Assembly (NCBI GenBank): GCA_964036295.1
Contig: OZ038462.1
Span: 8,077,267-8,141,266, forward strand
From: Plumapathes pennacea
Lineage: Eukaryota; Cnidaria; Anthozoa; Antipatharia; Myriopathidae
Length of the DNA: 64,000 nucleotides
Reading direction: 5' to 3'
Positions 35,147-46,500 of this stretch are shown piece after piece. Both the position numbers and the translations under genes were made by a program. The notes beneath the pieces are model-generated. The model was given only the letters and a program-made list of their open reading frames with translations, was not told the origin of the DNA and made no database searches. Each line of letters opens with the position of its first letter. Position 1 is the first letter of the stretch.

Positions 35147-35930
35147 CTTTGACGACGATGAACGTTGCCCACCGATATCCGAAATGCGCATGTCAGTTTC
35201 AGAGTTGGTGATTGACAATCGTTGTACAGGCTGAGTGTGGGCTCACATTCAGGGACTCGGGACACTCGTTAGCGTAACACAACAACATGAAAATTTCTAC
35301 AAACGAGGGGGACAACGACGGGGCGAAGAATGATAACTGTGCGGGGAGATACACTGGCATTTTTTTTTCCTCTTGTATCGAAAACAAAATAGAAAATTGG
35401 GTACTATCTACAAGCTGGGCACACTACATGATCACTCTCTCTTTTTTTGGGCTGGCATGAACATTTTTCAAAATTTTATAGAATTTTACAAAAGAGCCAT
35501 CAATTTTTCAAAACATATCAGGCCGGTTATGATTGATGTCAGTATCAAATATGTGCTACACGATGCCTAAAGATATGTCGCACAGTTACTGAAAAGTATT
35601 AGCTATATCAAAAAAATAGTTTCGAAAAACCGCATGGCATCCACTCCACCTCCGCTGTAATTCGACATCACATTGACTTTAACAATAGTCATGGTCCAAC
35701 CTGAGACTAAAAGAAATTGCCTGTCAACCAACTGTAGTTTTCAGAAATGTGGGTGGCCAAAAACTTGTCTGACATGGTGGAGTCAATGTGATGTCGATGG
35801 AGTAAAAGGCTTTGAACTTTTAAGTCTTTAATTGAGTTTGCACACCAATTATTACTACTACAATTTTTTGCCATAACTACATATTAATTGCTTTTCAGTA
35901 TTATAGGAAACAATTCATTATCATTACAGT
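35147..35930 (+). pseudogene. Decayed partial FReD and duplicated 3' flank
   Basis: 35195-35360 is the same broken FReD middle seen at 990-1165 and 48500-48670. The rest of the flank (35390-35880) matches 54948-55600, where the paralogous flank resumes after the Helitron-like copy. Confidence 0.7.
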
Positions 35931-36210
35931 GCATGCAACTGAACTGTTCAGCAATTTAAGAATAGTTTTCACCTTCATTATAACTTTACACGGGAGGGTG
36001 ACTTTAGAAGAGGTTGGTAGAGCCATTTGCTCTATTATTAGATATAATAGCAAGAACCCACAGCGCTGAAAAACTGCAGCAAGAGATGCGAGCGCAAGGA
36101 AAATCAAATTCACCGCCAAAATAACTTGTCTGTCCGCCAGTTTGGTTTTTACGCCCTCAGCGACCGCGCAATGCCTTTCAGACTCTTGGCGAGCGCTTGG
36201 CATGTAAAGG

Positions 36211-36712
36211 GGCCATGTAAACAGGGCCGAAATCGGTAATGGGTTTGATTACTTGCTTTAATGTAAAACACTTTAGTTTTGTCTGCATTCCCACTAGTTT
36301 CCTTACAGGAAAGGATTAAGTCATGAGCAAATGTGTAACACCGTTCTGTAAATATACTAAACTTGTGCAGGGCATGGGGGCCATGTATACAGGGCCTAAA
36401 TCGGTAATGGGTTTGATTATTTGCCTAAATGTTAACGCTTTAGGGTTGTCTGCACTCCGACTAGTTTCCTCAAAAGAAAGGATTAATTCATGAGCAAATG
36501 TTTAACACCGTCCTGTAAATATACTAAACTTGTGCAGGCATGGGGGCCATGTATACAGGGCCTAAATCGGTAATGGGTTTGATTATTTGCCTAAATGTTA
36601 AACACTTTAGTGTTGTCTGTACTCCGACTAGTTTCCTCAAAGGAAAGGATTAAGTCATGAGCAAATGTTTAACACCGTCCTGTAAAAAGTATATACTAAA
36701 CTTGTGGAAGGC
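36211..36712. repeat. Three tandem ~167-bp units
   Basis: Units start near 36211, 36379 and 36545, each with GGCCATGTA(A/T)ACAGGGCC, a GGTAATGGGTTTGATTA block, an ACTAGTTTCCT block and a TTAACACCGT block. Two further units lie at 1722-1945. Confidence 0.85.
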
Positions 36713-36967
36713 ATGCAGTTTAAGGTTGCCATTATTATTATTTACTACTCCATGTGCACAAATAAAGAAGTAACAAAATCACACAGAAATGTGTTTAGAG
36801 CTTCCCTGGTTGCGAGACTTTATGGACCATCACCAACTCCTGGAAATTCAGCTCAAGAAAACTGGGACTTATACGTCTGGCCGACTTCCTTAACGTGGAC
36901 GTATTAGTCGATAGTTTTAAAAGTATGTTATGAAACTGTGTGCTTGACTCTCGAGGGGGAGGGGGAG

Positions 36968-37994
36968 GGGTTTAAACTTGTTGTTACAATATTGGTTATA
37001 CTGTCTACCTTAGTGCTGGTCTTACTCACATGTTATTGCCACTTATATTACATATTAACTGAACTGAAGTTTTCCTTCATAAAAAGCAAACAACCTCTAA
37101 CAAATAAGTAACTAACTAGAAATACGATAATCGCAGATACCCCCTCACTCCGTCCTGCACTGGCATATATTAGAAGTTTCGACACAAAAAAATAAACATA
37201 GAAGTAATGTGTCTATTCTATACGACCTTTGATGTAACCAGCTTGTTGTAGTTGATGGGGCAAGCGTATTAAAATAACGTTTTACTACTTGTACTATACT
37301 AAGTGCTGAACACTTAAAGGAGAAAAAGAGTGGTCTGAAATATAGTAACTTTGTGTTACTAAGCTCTGACCCAATAAGAAAACAACATATACATCAGCAT
37401 CAATTTTTTTATTCTTAATCTTATTGTCATCATCATCATACAGCACACTAATCATTGTGTGCCCTTTTTATCATACATTTGTGTTATATAAGCTTCATCA
37501 AGTGCTCTTGCCTGGTACGAAAACCCAAAACCTTGTAGGAAAAAGTAGGAACGTACTCTCCAACCAAAAGCATGCAGGAGCACAATCCCTTGGAGGATAA
37601 AGGAATAATAACTATCATGAACTTAATACAGGTAAACAACCCTTTCACTCCCAAGCCTAAATGCAGAATCTCTCAGCTTTTTCAAAATACAAATAATATA
37701 AAATAAATTATGTAGTGAGAAGTGACAGTTTAGTCAGCATTCACTTAACCAAAAAGGTACAAAAAGCTATATATTCTCTATACTGTACAATACAGTACAC
37801 TTTCAACTGAAGGAGAAAATTGAATTTGATCACTCTTAGGTGTGAAAGGGTTTAAACTTGTTGTTACAACATTGGTTACTGTCTACCTTGGTGCTGGCCT
37901 TATATACTCACATGTTATTGCCACTTATATTACATAACTGTACTGACGTTTTCCTTCATAAAAAGCAAACAACCCTCTAACAAATAAGTAAATA
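36968..37994. repeat. Direct ~145-bp repeat flanking the Helitron 3' end
   Basis: 36968-37112 (TTTAAACTTGTTGTTACAAT to CAAATAAGTAA) is repeated at 37852-37994. Between the copies lie a Helitron 3' terminus at 37116 and a piggyBac-type MITE at 37640-37850. Confidence 0.75.
37640..37850. mobile_element. piggyBac-type MITE (211 bp)
   Basis: Inverted ends CCCTTTCACTCCCAAG and a GTGTGAAAGGG match the family at 21397. TTAA is kept only on the right side (TTTAA). Confidence 0.65.
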
Positions 37995-39204
37995 ACAAAA
38001 CCTTGTGTCAAAAAGGTACACATAGAAAAAAATACTTGGCTCTGAGCATGTCATCCACTTGAGCACAGTACAGTACCATTCCAAATTTTAAGAAAACATA
38101 CAGATATACCGACATTTTTTTTGTGGCGTACTCAACAGAATATACAGAATATACAGGCCAATGTTTTTGAGAACATTTTCCTTTGGCATTCTTGTTGGAC
38201 CAGACAATCGGGTTGTACACATCAGCATTGAGTTCATTTTTAGCTCCTGACAATCTTACACTTTCATGATGTTAGTGACTTGGTATATGAGGATACCTTA
38301 ACAGCACAGGAGTTGGCTTCTCAGCATGATTCCTTCACTTTAACATTTCCTTTAGCATGATCTTTGGAGATGAAAACACATGTTCAGGTTTTTGTCTTTG
38401 GTACATATTGTTGCAAATTTATTATACAGTACTTACCTATAAACAACGTAGAAATTGAACTTCCACTTGGACCGAAGTGTAAGTTTAGCCAAGGAACCTC
38501 TTTCTTTGCTCCTACAAAAATCAGAAAAGGCACCAAGTCTTAAGTGGATTAATAAGATAATTCACATGATGTACACAATACAATGCACTTTCATAGCTAA
38601 CCTGTACTATTCATCCACAATTGACATAAATCTTGGAAGGATGCTGCAAAGGAACTGGCGCACTGTAAATAAATACTTGTTGTCCTGATAATAGAGGCCA
38701 ATTCTTTCCTCAAAACACTGCTATAAATGTTTTTGGTTATCCCCGAGCGTAATATCAAGTGTACATGGCATAAAAACAAATGCACATCATCATATGGACA
38801 GCTAAAGAAACTTCACTGCATAGATCATAAATCACTGTAAATTAATTAGGCACTGATACTGTAGTAAAAATTGGCAAATATTCTAAAAAACACAAACTAC
38901 AGCTTTTGCAATGGTAAATCAAAGTACAAACACATGTATACAGTATTGTGTTCTCTTCGATGCTTGTGTATAAAAATGCGGCAAATAATAACAAAACACA
39001 ATCAGTGGTCTGATTAAGCAGGAATTCAAATTAAACAAAATTTCACCATGCATTCTTTGTTTAACTGTTCTTCATTGAAAAGAAACAATGACAAAGAATG
39101 GCCGAATTGCAATTAATGCGTAATTGTGCAAACTTGGCCATCAATACACAGCGAGGTCAAAAATATAAATACAACTATAAAAGCCATACAGAATAGTTTT
39201 CAAT

Positions 39205-39914
39205 TCTTACCTGCCACTTGCTTCCTGATGATAAGAACGGGCAGATCACTCACATTGGCTGGAAGAGTGCTGAGAAATCCCTGAACATCCTGTGGCAAGT
39301 TGAGGACATGACCTTTGTACCCACGCTAGCTCGGGCACGCTTTGGTTGGTGATCGGCCATGTTTCTCTGCATACCTTGCAGCGTAAGTGTCGGAGATTTT
39401 CCTCAAAGCTGTGAAAGGCAGTGAGTTCTTCCCGCACCCATTCTTGTTCGTGGAATGGAGGAATTTCTGGATTTGCCCACCCACGGTTATGCAAATATTG
39501 TTGTTTTTGGCTGCGACGTTCTTCGATAACTGCAGCACGCTGTTGTCGGCGTCGAGTGTTGGCTTCATTTTGAGCTTGAAGCCTGCGGGTACTCCGTTCA
39601 GACGATTCATTGCCACGTCGAGAAGCTACTCGCTGGCGATTGGATTCTCTTTGCGGAGTTTTCTGCGTTTTCCGCTTCTGTTCATGTCGCTTTCGATCGG
39701 CATTCATGCGCTGTTTTCTTTGCGGAGTCGTTTCTTCGGCACGATTCTTTTTATGATGTTGTCGATCATAACAGGATTGTCGCCTTTTCTCGAGACGAAT
39801 TTGGCGTTGTTCGCTCGTTTCACGATTTCGCCTTGCTCGTGCCTGTTCCCTTCTCATTTGAAGACGAGCTTCGCGAGACTGTTGTGTTTCAAGTTTTTCA
39901 GTTAAGTTTTCCAT
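39205..39914 (-). pseudogene. Helitron protein N-terminal exon, copy A (internal deletion)
   Basis: ATG is at 39912-39914. It begins with a long Arg/Gln/Glu-rich coiled-coil-like region (REARLQMRREQARARRNRE), then FEENLRHLRCKVCRETWPI, the lead-in to a CxxC zinc motif. Relative to copy B, about 45 residues (zinc motif and the MDPGTVP...LIARAFP segment) are deleted between NQS and the GYKGHVLNLPQDVQGFL motif, which is now out of frame. A donor GTAAG follows near 39210. The GYKGHVLNLPQDV motif is typical of the N-terminal region of Helitron proteins. Confidence 0.6.
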
Positions 39915-39990
39915 TTTCGTGAACGTAGCTACGATATATTGTTGCTTCGTTCAAATCTAAATGCTTCGTTCAAGTCTAATTTCTCTGTTA

Positions 39991-40304
39991 GAGCCGTTTT
40001 CGGATGACTGTCGAAAACCAAAACCAAAGTAATCACACAGGCCAATCACAGAGACTGAGAGAAAACAGTTCAGCCAATCAGAAGCCAAAGTAATTCACGT
40101 TTGGTCTTGCGTTTGGTTTTATTTTCCAATCAGCAATGCGAGTACACGCCATCTCTTGCGTGAGAAGTGTTTGGTTTTGGTTTTGGTTTTGCTCCTGATT
40201 GGTTGAGAATGCTGCCAAACTTGTGTGGACCAATCCGAAAGCGTAGCAAACGCAAAACCAAAGCAATCACACGATTACTTTCGACAGCCATCCGAAAACA
40301 GCTC
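39991..40304. mobile_element. MITE in Helitron copy A leader (314 bp)
   Basis: Inverted ends GAGC(C/T)GTTTTCGGATG are flanked by TTA at the left and TAA at the right. It is absent from the paralogous position upstream of copy B (near 42540). Confidence 0.7.
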
Positions 40305-40939
40305 TAATCCGAGTAAAACAAGGATCCGTAAAACAACAGGGCACACGTGATCGATCCGGCCTTTGTTATTGGTTAGCGGGGTAACCGCGCCTAAAGTCGT
40401 ACGACAGACAGACTGACAGACAGACGAACGTTAAATTTCGAGATGGCGACAGGCTTGGAGTCCCCAAGTAGGCGGTATAATATTACTGCATTATTGTCGT
40501 GAGTATTTCCCTCACTTCGTTCGGGGACAAAACCTTGTGTCAGAAGGGAACACAGAGAAAATACTTGGCTCTGAGCATGTCGTCCACTTGAGCACAATAC
40601 AGTACCATTCTAAATTTTAAGAAAACACCCAGATATAATTTTTCTTGGGGTTACTTGACAGAGTATACAGGCCAGTGCCCTTGAGAACATTTTCCTTTGG
40701 CATTCTTGTTAGAGACATCACCATTGAGTTCATTTTTGGCTCCTGACAATCTTACATTTTCATGATGTCAGTGACTTGGTATAGGAGGATCCTTTATTAA
40801 CTGCACAGGAGTTGACTTCTCAGCCTGATTTCTTCACTTAAACATTTCCTTTACCATGATCTTTTTGGAGATGAAAACACATGTTCAGGTTTTTGTCTTC
40901 ACTACATATTGTTGCAATTTATTGTACAGTACTTACCTA

Positions 40940-41016
40940 TAAACAACACAGAAATTGAACTTCCACTTGGACTGAAGTGTAGGTTTAGCCAAGGAACCTC
41001 TCTGCTTGCTCCTGCA
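40940..41016 (-). other. Candidate downstream exon of the Helitron-like gene
   Basis: A ~77-bp segment bounded on the minus strand by TTTTTGCAG and GTAAG reads REVPWLNLHFSPSGSSISVLFI. In frame with the phase-1 end of the exon at 41497, it is matched by 38447-38523 in the other unit (KEVPWLNLHFGPSGSSIS) with mostly silent or mild changes. It may be a genuine spliced exon. Function unknown. Confidence 0.4.
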
Positions 41017-41496
41017 AAAATCAGAAAGACACCAAATTTTCAAGAGGATGATGAGATAATTCACAATGATGTACACATTACAATGCACTTTCATATAGCT
41101 AACCTGTGCTATTCATCCACAATTGACATAAATCTTGAAAGGATGCTGCAAAGGATCTGGCGCACTGTAAATAAATACTTGTTGTCTTGGAGTGTTCACA
41201 CGAATGGGTCCTAAATTCTTGAGTACATTTGTAAAGTGTTTCACAGTACACTGTAGGTGATAGCAATATTTAGTTGAAGAATGTGTGATAAAGAGATTGT
41301 ACAACAGGAATTCAGATAAAACAAAATTTCAACATGCATCCTTTGTTCAGCTGTTATTCGTTGAAAATAAACAATGACAACGAATGGCCGTATTGCTATT
41401 AATGCATAATTGTTCAAATTTGGCCATAATACACAGAGGTCAAAAATGTAAACACAACCATAAAAGCCATACAGAATAGTTTTCAATTCTTACCTG

Positions 41497-42509
41497 CCCC
41501 TTGCTTCCTGATGATAAGAACGGGCAGATCACTCACATTGGCTGGAAGAGTACTGAGAAATCCCTGAACATCCTGTGGCAAGTTGAGGACATGACCTTTT
41601 GTAGCCACGCTGGCCGCCGTGTTTCCGGTAAATACACATGATGGGGAAAGCTCTGGCGATCAACATTTCCTCTTCTTCGGTGAGGTCCTGTAGTTCTGCA
41701 GGCACTGTTCCAGGATCCATGTCGTTGTCAGCCGAGAACAATCGACACGAAGTCTTGTCGCGCTTGCACCTGGTGCAGGTGTAGTTCTGCTCGGACATAC
41801 TTTGGTTGGTGATCGGCCATGTTTCTTTGCATACCTTGCAGCGTAAGTGTCGGAGATTTTCCTCAAAGCGGTGAAAGGCAGTGAGTTCCTCCTGTACCCA
41901 CTCTTGTTCGTGAAATGGAGGAGTTTTTGGATTTGCCCACCCACGGTTATGCAAATATTGTTGTTTCTGTCTGCGACGTTCTTCGACAACTGCAGCACGT
42001 TGTTGTCGGCGTCGAGTGTTGGCTCCATTTTGAGCTTGAAGCATGCGGGTATTCTGTTCAGACATTCATTGGCACGTCGGGAAGCTACTCGCTGGCGATT
42101 GGATTCTCTTTGCGGAGTTCTCTGCTTGGCCCGCCTTTGTTTCTGAAGTTCCCGATTTGCTTTCAAGCGTTGTTCTCTTTGCGGAGTCTTTTCTTCGACC
42201 CGCTTTATACTTTGCTTCTGAAGCTCCCGTTTTGCTTTCAAGCGTTGTTCTTTGTGGAGTCTTTTCTTCGGCCCGCTTGTGCTTCTGAAGCTCCCGTTTT
42301 GCTTTCAAGCGCTGTTCTCTTTGTGGAGTCTTTTCGTCGGCACGTGATTGTCGTCCTTTCTCTAGACGTATTTGGCGCTGTTCGATCGTTTCACGATTTC
42401 GCCTTGCCCGTGCCTGTTCCCTTCTCTTTTGAAGACGAGCTTCGCGAGATCGTTCTGTTTCAAGTTTTCTGGTTTTCAAATTCATTTTCGTGAACGCAGT
42501 TACGTACAA
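41497..42509 (-). pseudogene. Helitron protein N-terminal exon, copy B (frameshifts)
   Basis: The minus-strand frame from 42509 carries an Arg/Lys/Glu-rich repeat region with PQREQRLKAKRELQK units. It then has LRHLRCKVCKETWPITNQ, a CTRCKRDK zinc-like motif, MDPGTVPAELQDLTEEEEMLIARAFPIMCIYRKHGGQRGYK and, one base out of frame, GHVLNLPQDVQGFLSTLPAN. The latter parts are hallmarks of the N-terminal domain in Helitron proteins. The frame is broken between 42066 and 42241 and again at the run of four A after GGCTAC (three expected, near 41601). A donor GTAAGAATTG closes the exon at 41497. Either dead or sequence error at the homopolymer; both copies being broken favours dead. Confidence 0.65.
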
Positions 42510-42727
42510 TTTGTTGCTTCCTTCAAATCTTTCTTAAAAACACTGGCGGAGACGCTAATCGATAATCGACAATGATTACGTAATTGCCTTATTAGGACCC
42601 TAAAAAGGTCGCATCGCACACACACACCTACACACACACGAACATTAAATTTCGAGATGGCGACACGCTTGGAGTCTTCAAATTAATGCATTAGCGTCGT
42701 GATTATTTCCCTCACTTTGTTCGGGGA

Positions 42728-43513
42728 TAATATTTGCTTTAGTAAACACCATGTATTGCACTGACTTCCGCTGAAGTGAAAACACACACAAGGCGAGAAA
42801 ACGAACTTTTTCTGAATCCGAAATTGTCATACTGACCGAAAAAGTCAAAAAGCACATCGCTGTCTCGCAGAGCAAACTGACCAACAGTGTCGCGAGTAAG
42901 ATAAAAATCGAAAGTGGCAGGAAATAAATGCCGTCGGAGTGGAGAGGTTCAGGAAAAGTGGAAAAAGTCTTCATTCGGAGGCTGGAAAGGTTGACCCGAG
43001 GTTGACAAAACTAAAGACCACGGGTTGATATTCTCCCAGTACGGTCCCCGAGCAAGCTAGGTCAATAAGAAATTTATTACACGACTTGTGATTGAGAAAG
43101 ACCGGCCGTGTATTTTTTGTATACCGCGCAAACGACATGAAGAAGAAGACGGCAGAAACTAAATGACTGAATCATGCGAGGTGCTCAAGGTTAGCTTGCT
43201 CTTCGTCGACCGATCTGTCATCCTTTGCTGCATTTGGTTTATTTCCAAAGCCGTTTTCGACAATACTTTTCCATTTCTGTTTGAAGTTTGTTTTATTTAA
43301 CCTGAGGTTAGTCATTTAACCCATCTCGCTCGGTGGGTTAGATTTAACCCGATGTTTAACCGGAGGTTAGCGTTAACCGTGCTTTGAACAACAGAACTAA
43401 CCGGCGGTTAAAATTTATCCTGGGGTTAGACCGATTTAACCGGAGATTAGTGCTTAACCTGCTTTCGAACAACCGGGCCCTGATGACCTTGTCAGCACTG
43501 ATTACATTCTTTT
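42728..43513. promoter_or_regulatory. Upstream region of the CniFL gene, repeat-derived in part
   Basis: 43300-43483 is a repeat rich in alternating GGTTA/TTAACC motifs, ending GAACAACCGGGCCC about 30 bp before the first in-frame ATG (43514). It looks like a transposon end contributing the proximal promoter or 5' UTR. No TATA box or known site is claimed. Confidence 0.4.
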
Positions 43514-46500
43514 ATGCTGAGATCACGCGCTCTCAAAGCAAAGTATCAAGTCTCACTTCCTGCATTTTCAACACGTACTCCGTGTACTCGACTAGTTCAG
43601 TTGTGGTCTGTACTTACAGTGATGTCGAGTCCAGCTCGTACCTCGTGGATTTCTCCTCTGCTGTCATGTGTCACTCTCTTGTTGTTCTGTGTTGGTTTTC
43701 TGCGAGTTGAACTCAAGATGAAACAACAAGACGCAAGATTGGACGCGCTGGAGTCACAGAGCGCTCAACAGCATCCCATTGTGTTTGGTGAGCAGTTCAA
43801 CCTAACATCAACATCAACATCTTTCCTCTCTGAACTGAAATATAATTAGAAAACAAGTAACTATTGCTTCATCCTGATTTTGTTTCACCAGTTTGTAAGA
43901 TATTTGTCCTCCGCTACTCGCCTTGTTTATTTAAGATACTTAGCAAAGCATTTAATTCCTGCTTCCTTTTGGATGATCATGCCGAACATATGCCGGGACA
44001 CATTTTTTTCTGTTGATGTTCAAAAGGTGAACTCTTTTATCTCTTAAAGAAACTTATGTCGTGGTGAATTTCCCTTGAAAACCTAAATCAGCCGTATTCG
44101 GTCACATTGACCAAGACGGCCGGCCGATAGTCTACCGACTGAATCGATTGATTCTCGGTCGATAGTCGTCGGAGATCGGTCGATATTTCGGCGTCGTCCG
44201 ATGGTTGTCGATCAATCACCCAAACTCGGACATTATACTGTGTATGCAGTTCCACATCGTGTTAGCCTGCGAAGCAAGCGTTTCCGTAGGTTTCTGAGCG
44301 CAGACGACAGCTTTTTTTATTTTCGGCCGCGCGAAAATTGGGGCGAGCGCAAAAAAGACGCGAGGGGAGGGGGGTGGGGAGGTGAGAAGGACACGCTTGC
44401 CCGCAGACACTTATTTTGAAATACGCCCCCTTGAGCTTTGACGGTTACGTTAACTCAAAGCGTGACGGCCTGTCATTAAATCCACCAATAAAACCAAGAA
44501 TATTTTTAACAGACGTGAATCGAAATAAATGAAGAAATACATTGTCAAAATTAATGTCGGAGCGCTTGTTAAGATGTAACGGCCACGGTCAAACGCCGTA
44601 CTCGAAGTTCGACGTTTGACCCAATTAAGTTCGACTGTTTGTATTTGGAGCTGCTGGTCTATCTGATGCCCAGTAGTGCAACCGCGAATGACGGCTTCAG
44701 TTGAGTTCGGGTTCGGCTCATGTGAAGTATTGTACGGCGTTTGCCCGTCCTCGGAGCTTAAACCTTGCTTCATAACTGCGTAAATGCGCGTTCAAAGTTC
44801 AATTTGGTGCATTTCAGCCAGCCTCGAAGACTTTGATTAGCAATCAAAAAGAAATTAAAGAGTGTCGCGGTCAGATTCTTTCAGTTGCGACGGGAGATGC
44901 ACCATATACCAAGTCACCGGTGACATCACAAAGCAAAACCAATTAACCGACAGTATGAGACTCGTCAACAACAACTGTAGTCAGAATCCGGTGAGATACC
45001 GTCTTCTCATTTTGAGGAACGAAAGGAAAATTCTGTTAAGAAGAACAACTTTTGCCGATGTAAAAAATAACTTTAACTTGCCGTTTTCAGTATCGGGCAA
45101 ATTGCATTGACCCTGCCGAGAGCCGCACGTACACCATTCGAGTATCTGGTCTTGGATTATGCTTTTTAGTGGGCAAATTAGGCTGGTCCTTCATGTACCG
45201 TGATCACGAATGTGTTGAATATTAAATTGGTCTATTTATCACGAATAAGCAATAGAGGAGAGAAGGGGAGAAGGATCAGAGGATCAGAGGAACAGGGGAA
45301 CAAGGGAACAGAGGAACAGGGGAACAGTTCCTCTGTTCCCCTGATCCTCCGATCCTTCTCCCCTTCTCTCCTCTATTGCTTATTCATGATAGATAGACCA
45401 ATTTAATATTCAGCACATTCGTGATCCCGGTACATGAAGGACCAGCCGCAAATTACCGGCATGCAAGCCTCCTTCGTCAAAGAGCTGAAAGATTAATAAT
45501 TTTTCGAACCCGTTGAAAGTTCCCCCACGCCGAGGACTTGACCGACAGGCTGTCAATCATCGGTAACCCACCGCACCAATCAGCGAGTCCGTACGTTGGC
45601 GTACGGAGTTTTTTCAAAATAACAGGGTCTGCGGGCAAGCGTTTCCTTCGCCTCTTCCCCCTCCTCCCTTCACCCCAATTTTTGGGCTCGCCCCAAGTTT
45701 CGCGCGGCCAAAATCGAAAAAGTCGTCGTATGCGCTCAGAAACCTACGGAAACTCTTGCTACGCAGGCTAACGTCGTGTATGTTATTCGCTTAGAAACTT
45801 ACGTCAATCAGTACTCAGCAGGATAGATTTGCGGAATGAAGAAGAACGGCAAGCAAACAAGTGAAATAAAAGACTTGGTCCATCCGTAGAAATCCTGAAA
45901 GAGATTGAAATGACCCGCAACCCGGCGCTCACCTCAAACACGTTTAAACACCTATCTTCTTTAATTCTATTCTTAATCTCAGTTGGAGAAATTTTGATCT
46001 CGATTCTTGCTCACCTTTGTAATGTGATATTGATTGACAGCTGTCACCTCAGAAACCGCGCCCCTAGCCAATATTTCGCCGGCGCAGAGAAAAGAGTCCA
46101 AGATTAAGATAAAGAGTGAAACAACTCGAGTCCGACGTCAAGCAACTCCTCCTTCAAACGGCACGTACACCATAAAACAGCAACTGTTTCAAAACATCAA
46201 TCGATTGGTCAAGGAATGCGCTGCAAACGGTGCTGTTTGCGTTCCAGGCCCTCCTGGTCCACCAGGCCGACCTGGCTACCAAGGATTTCGCGGACGTAGA
46301 GGGCAAAAAGGCAGGCCGGGTAAACCTGGAACAAGAGGCATCATGGGACCACCTGGGCCAGGTGGCAAGCAAGGCATTATGGGTCCCGCTGGTCACAAGG
46401 GAGCTAAAGGCCAGAAAGGCGATGCAGGTCCGCCAGGAATGCCGGGGCCAAAGGGAGACCCAGGGGAGTCGCTTTCTTCTCCTAACGTCATCGTGAATCC

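Larger units (their letters stand above)
37116..42727 (-). mobile_element. Coding Helitron-like element, truncated, 5' part duplicated
   Basis: On the minus strand the 5' end TCCCCGAACAAAGTGAGGG lies at 42727, preceded by A. A second, internal 5' end lies at 40527. A 3' end with CTAG and the hairpin sequence lies at 37116. The outer ~130 bp of the 5' ends and ~40 bp of the 3' end match the non-autonomous copies. It holds two head-to-tail units, 40528-42727 and 37995-40527, each with the N-terminal part of a Helitron-type protein. No Rep (HUH) or helicase domain is found, so it is not autonomous as it stands. Confidence 0.65.

Noticed and set aside
39387..39905. Plus-strand 172-aa ORF (and 41915-42493, 192 aa)
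   Set aside because: Antisense to the Arg/Glu-rich Helitron N-terminal exons; the Phe/Leu/Ser-rich content is the complement of that bias.
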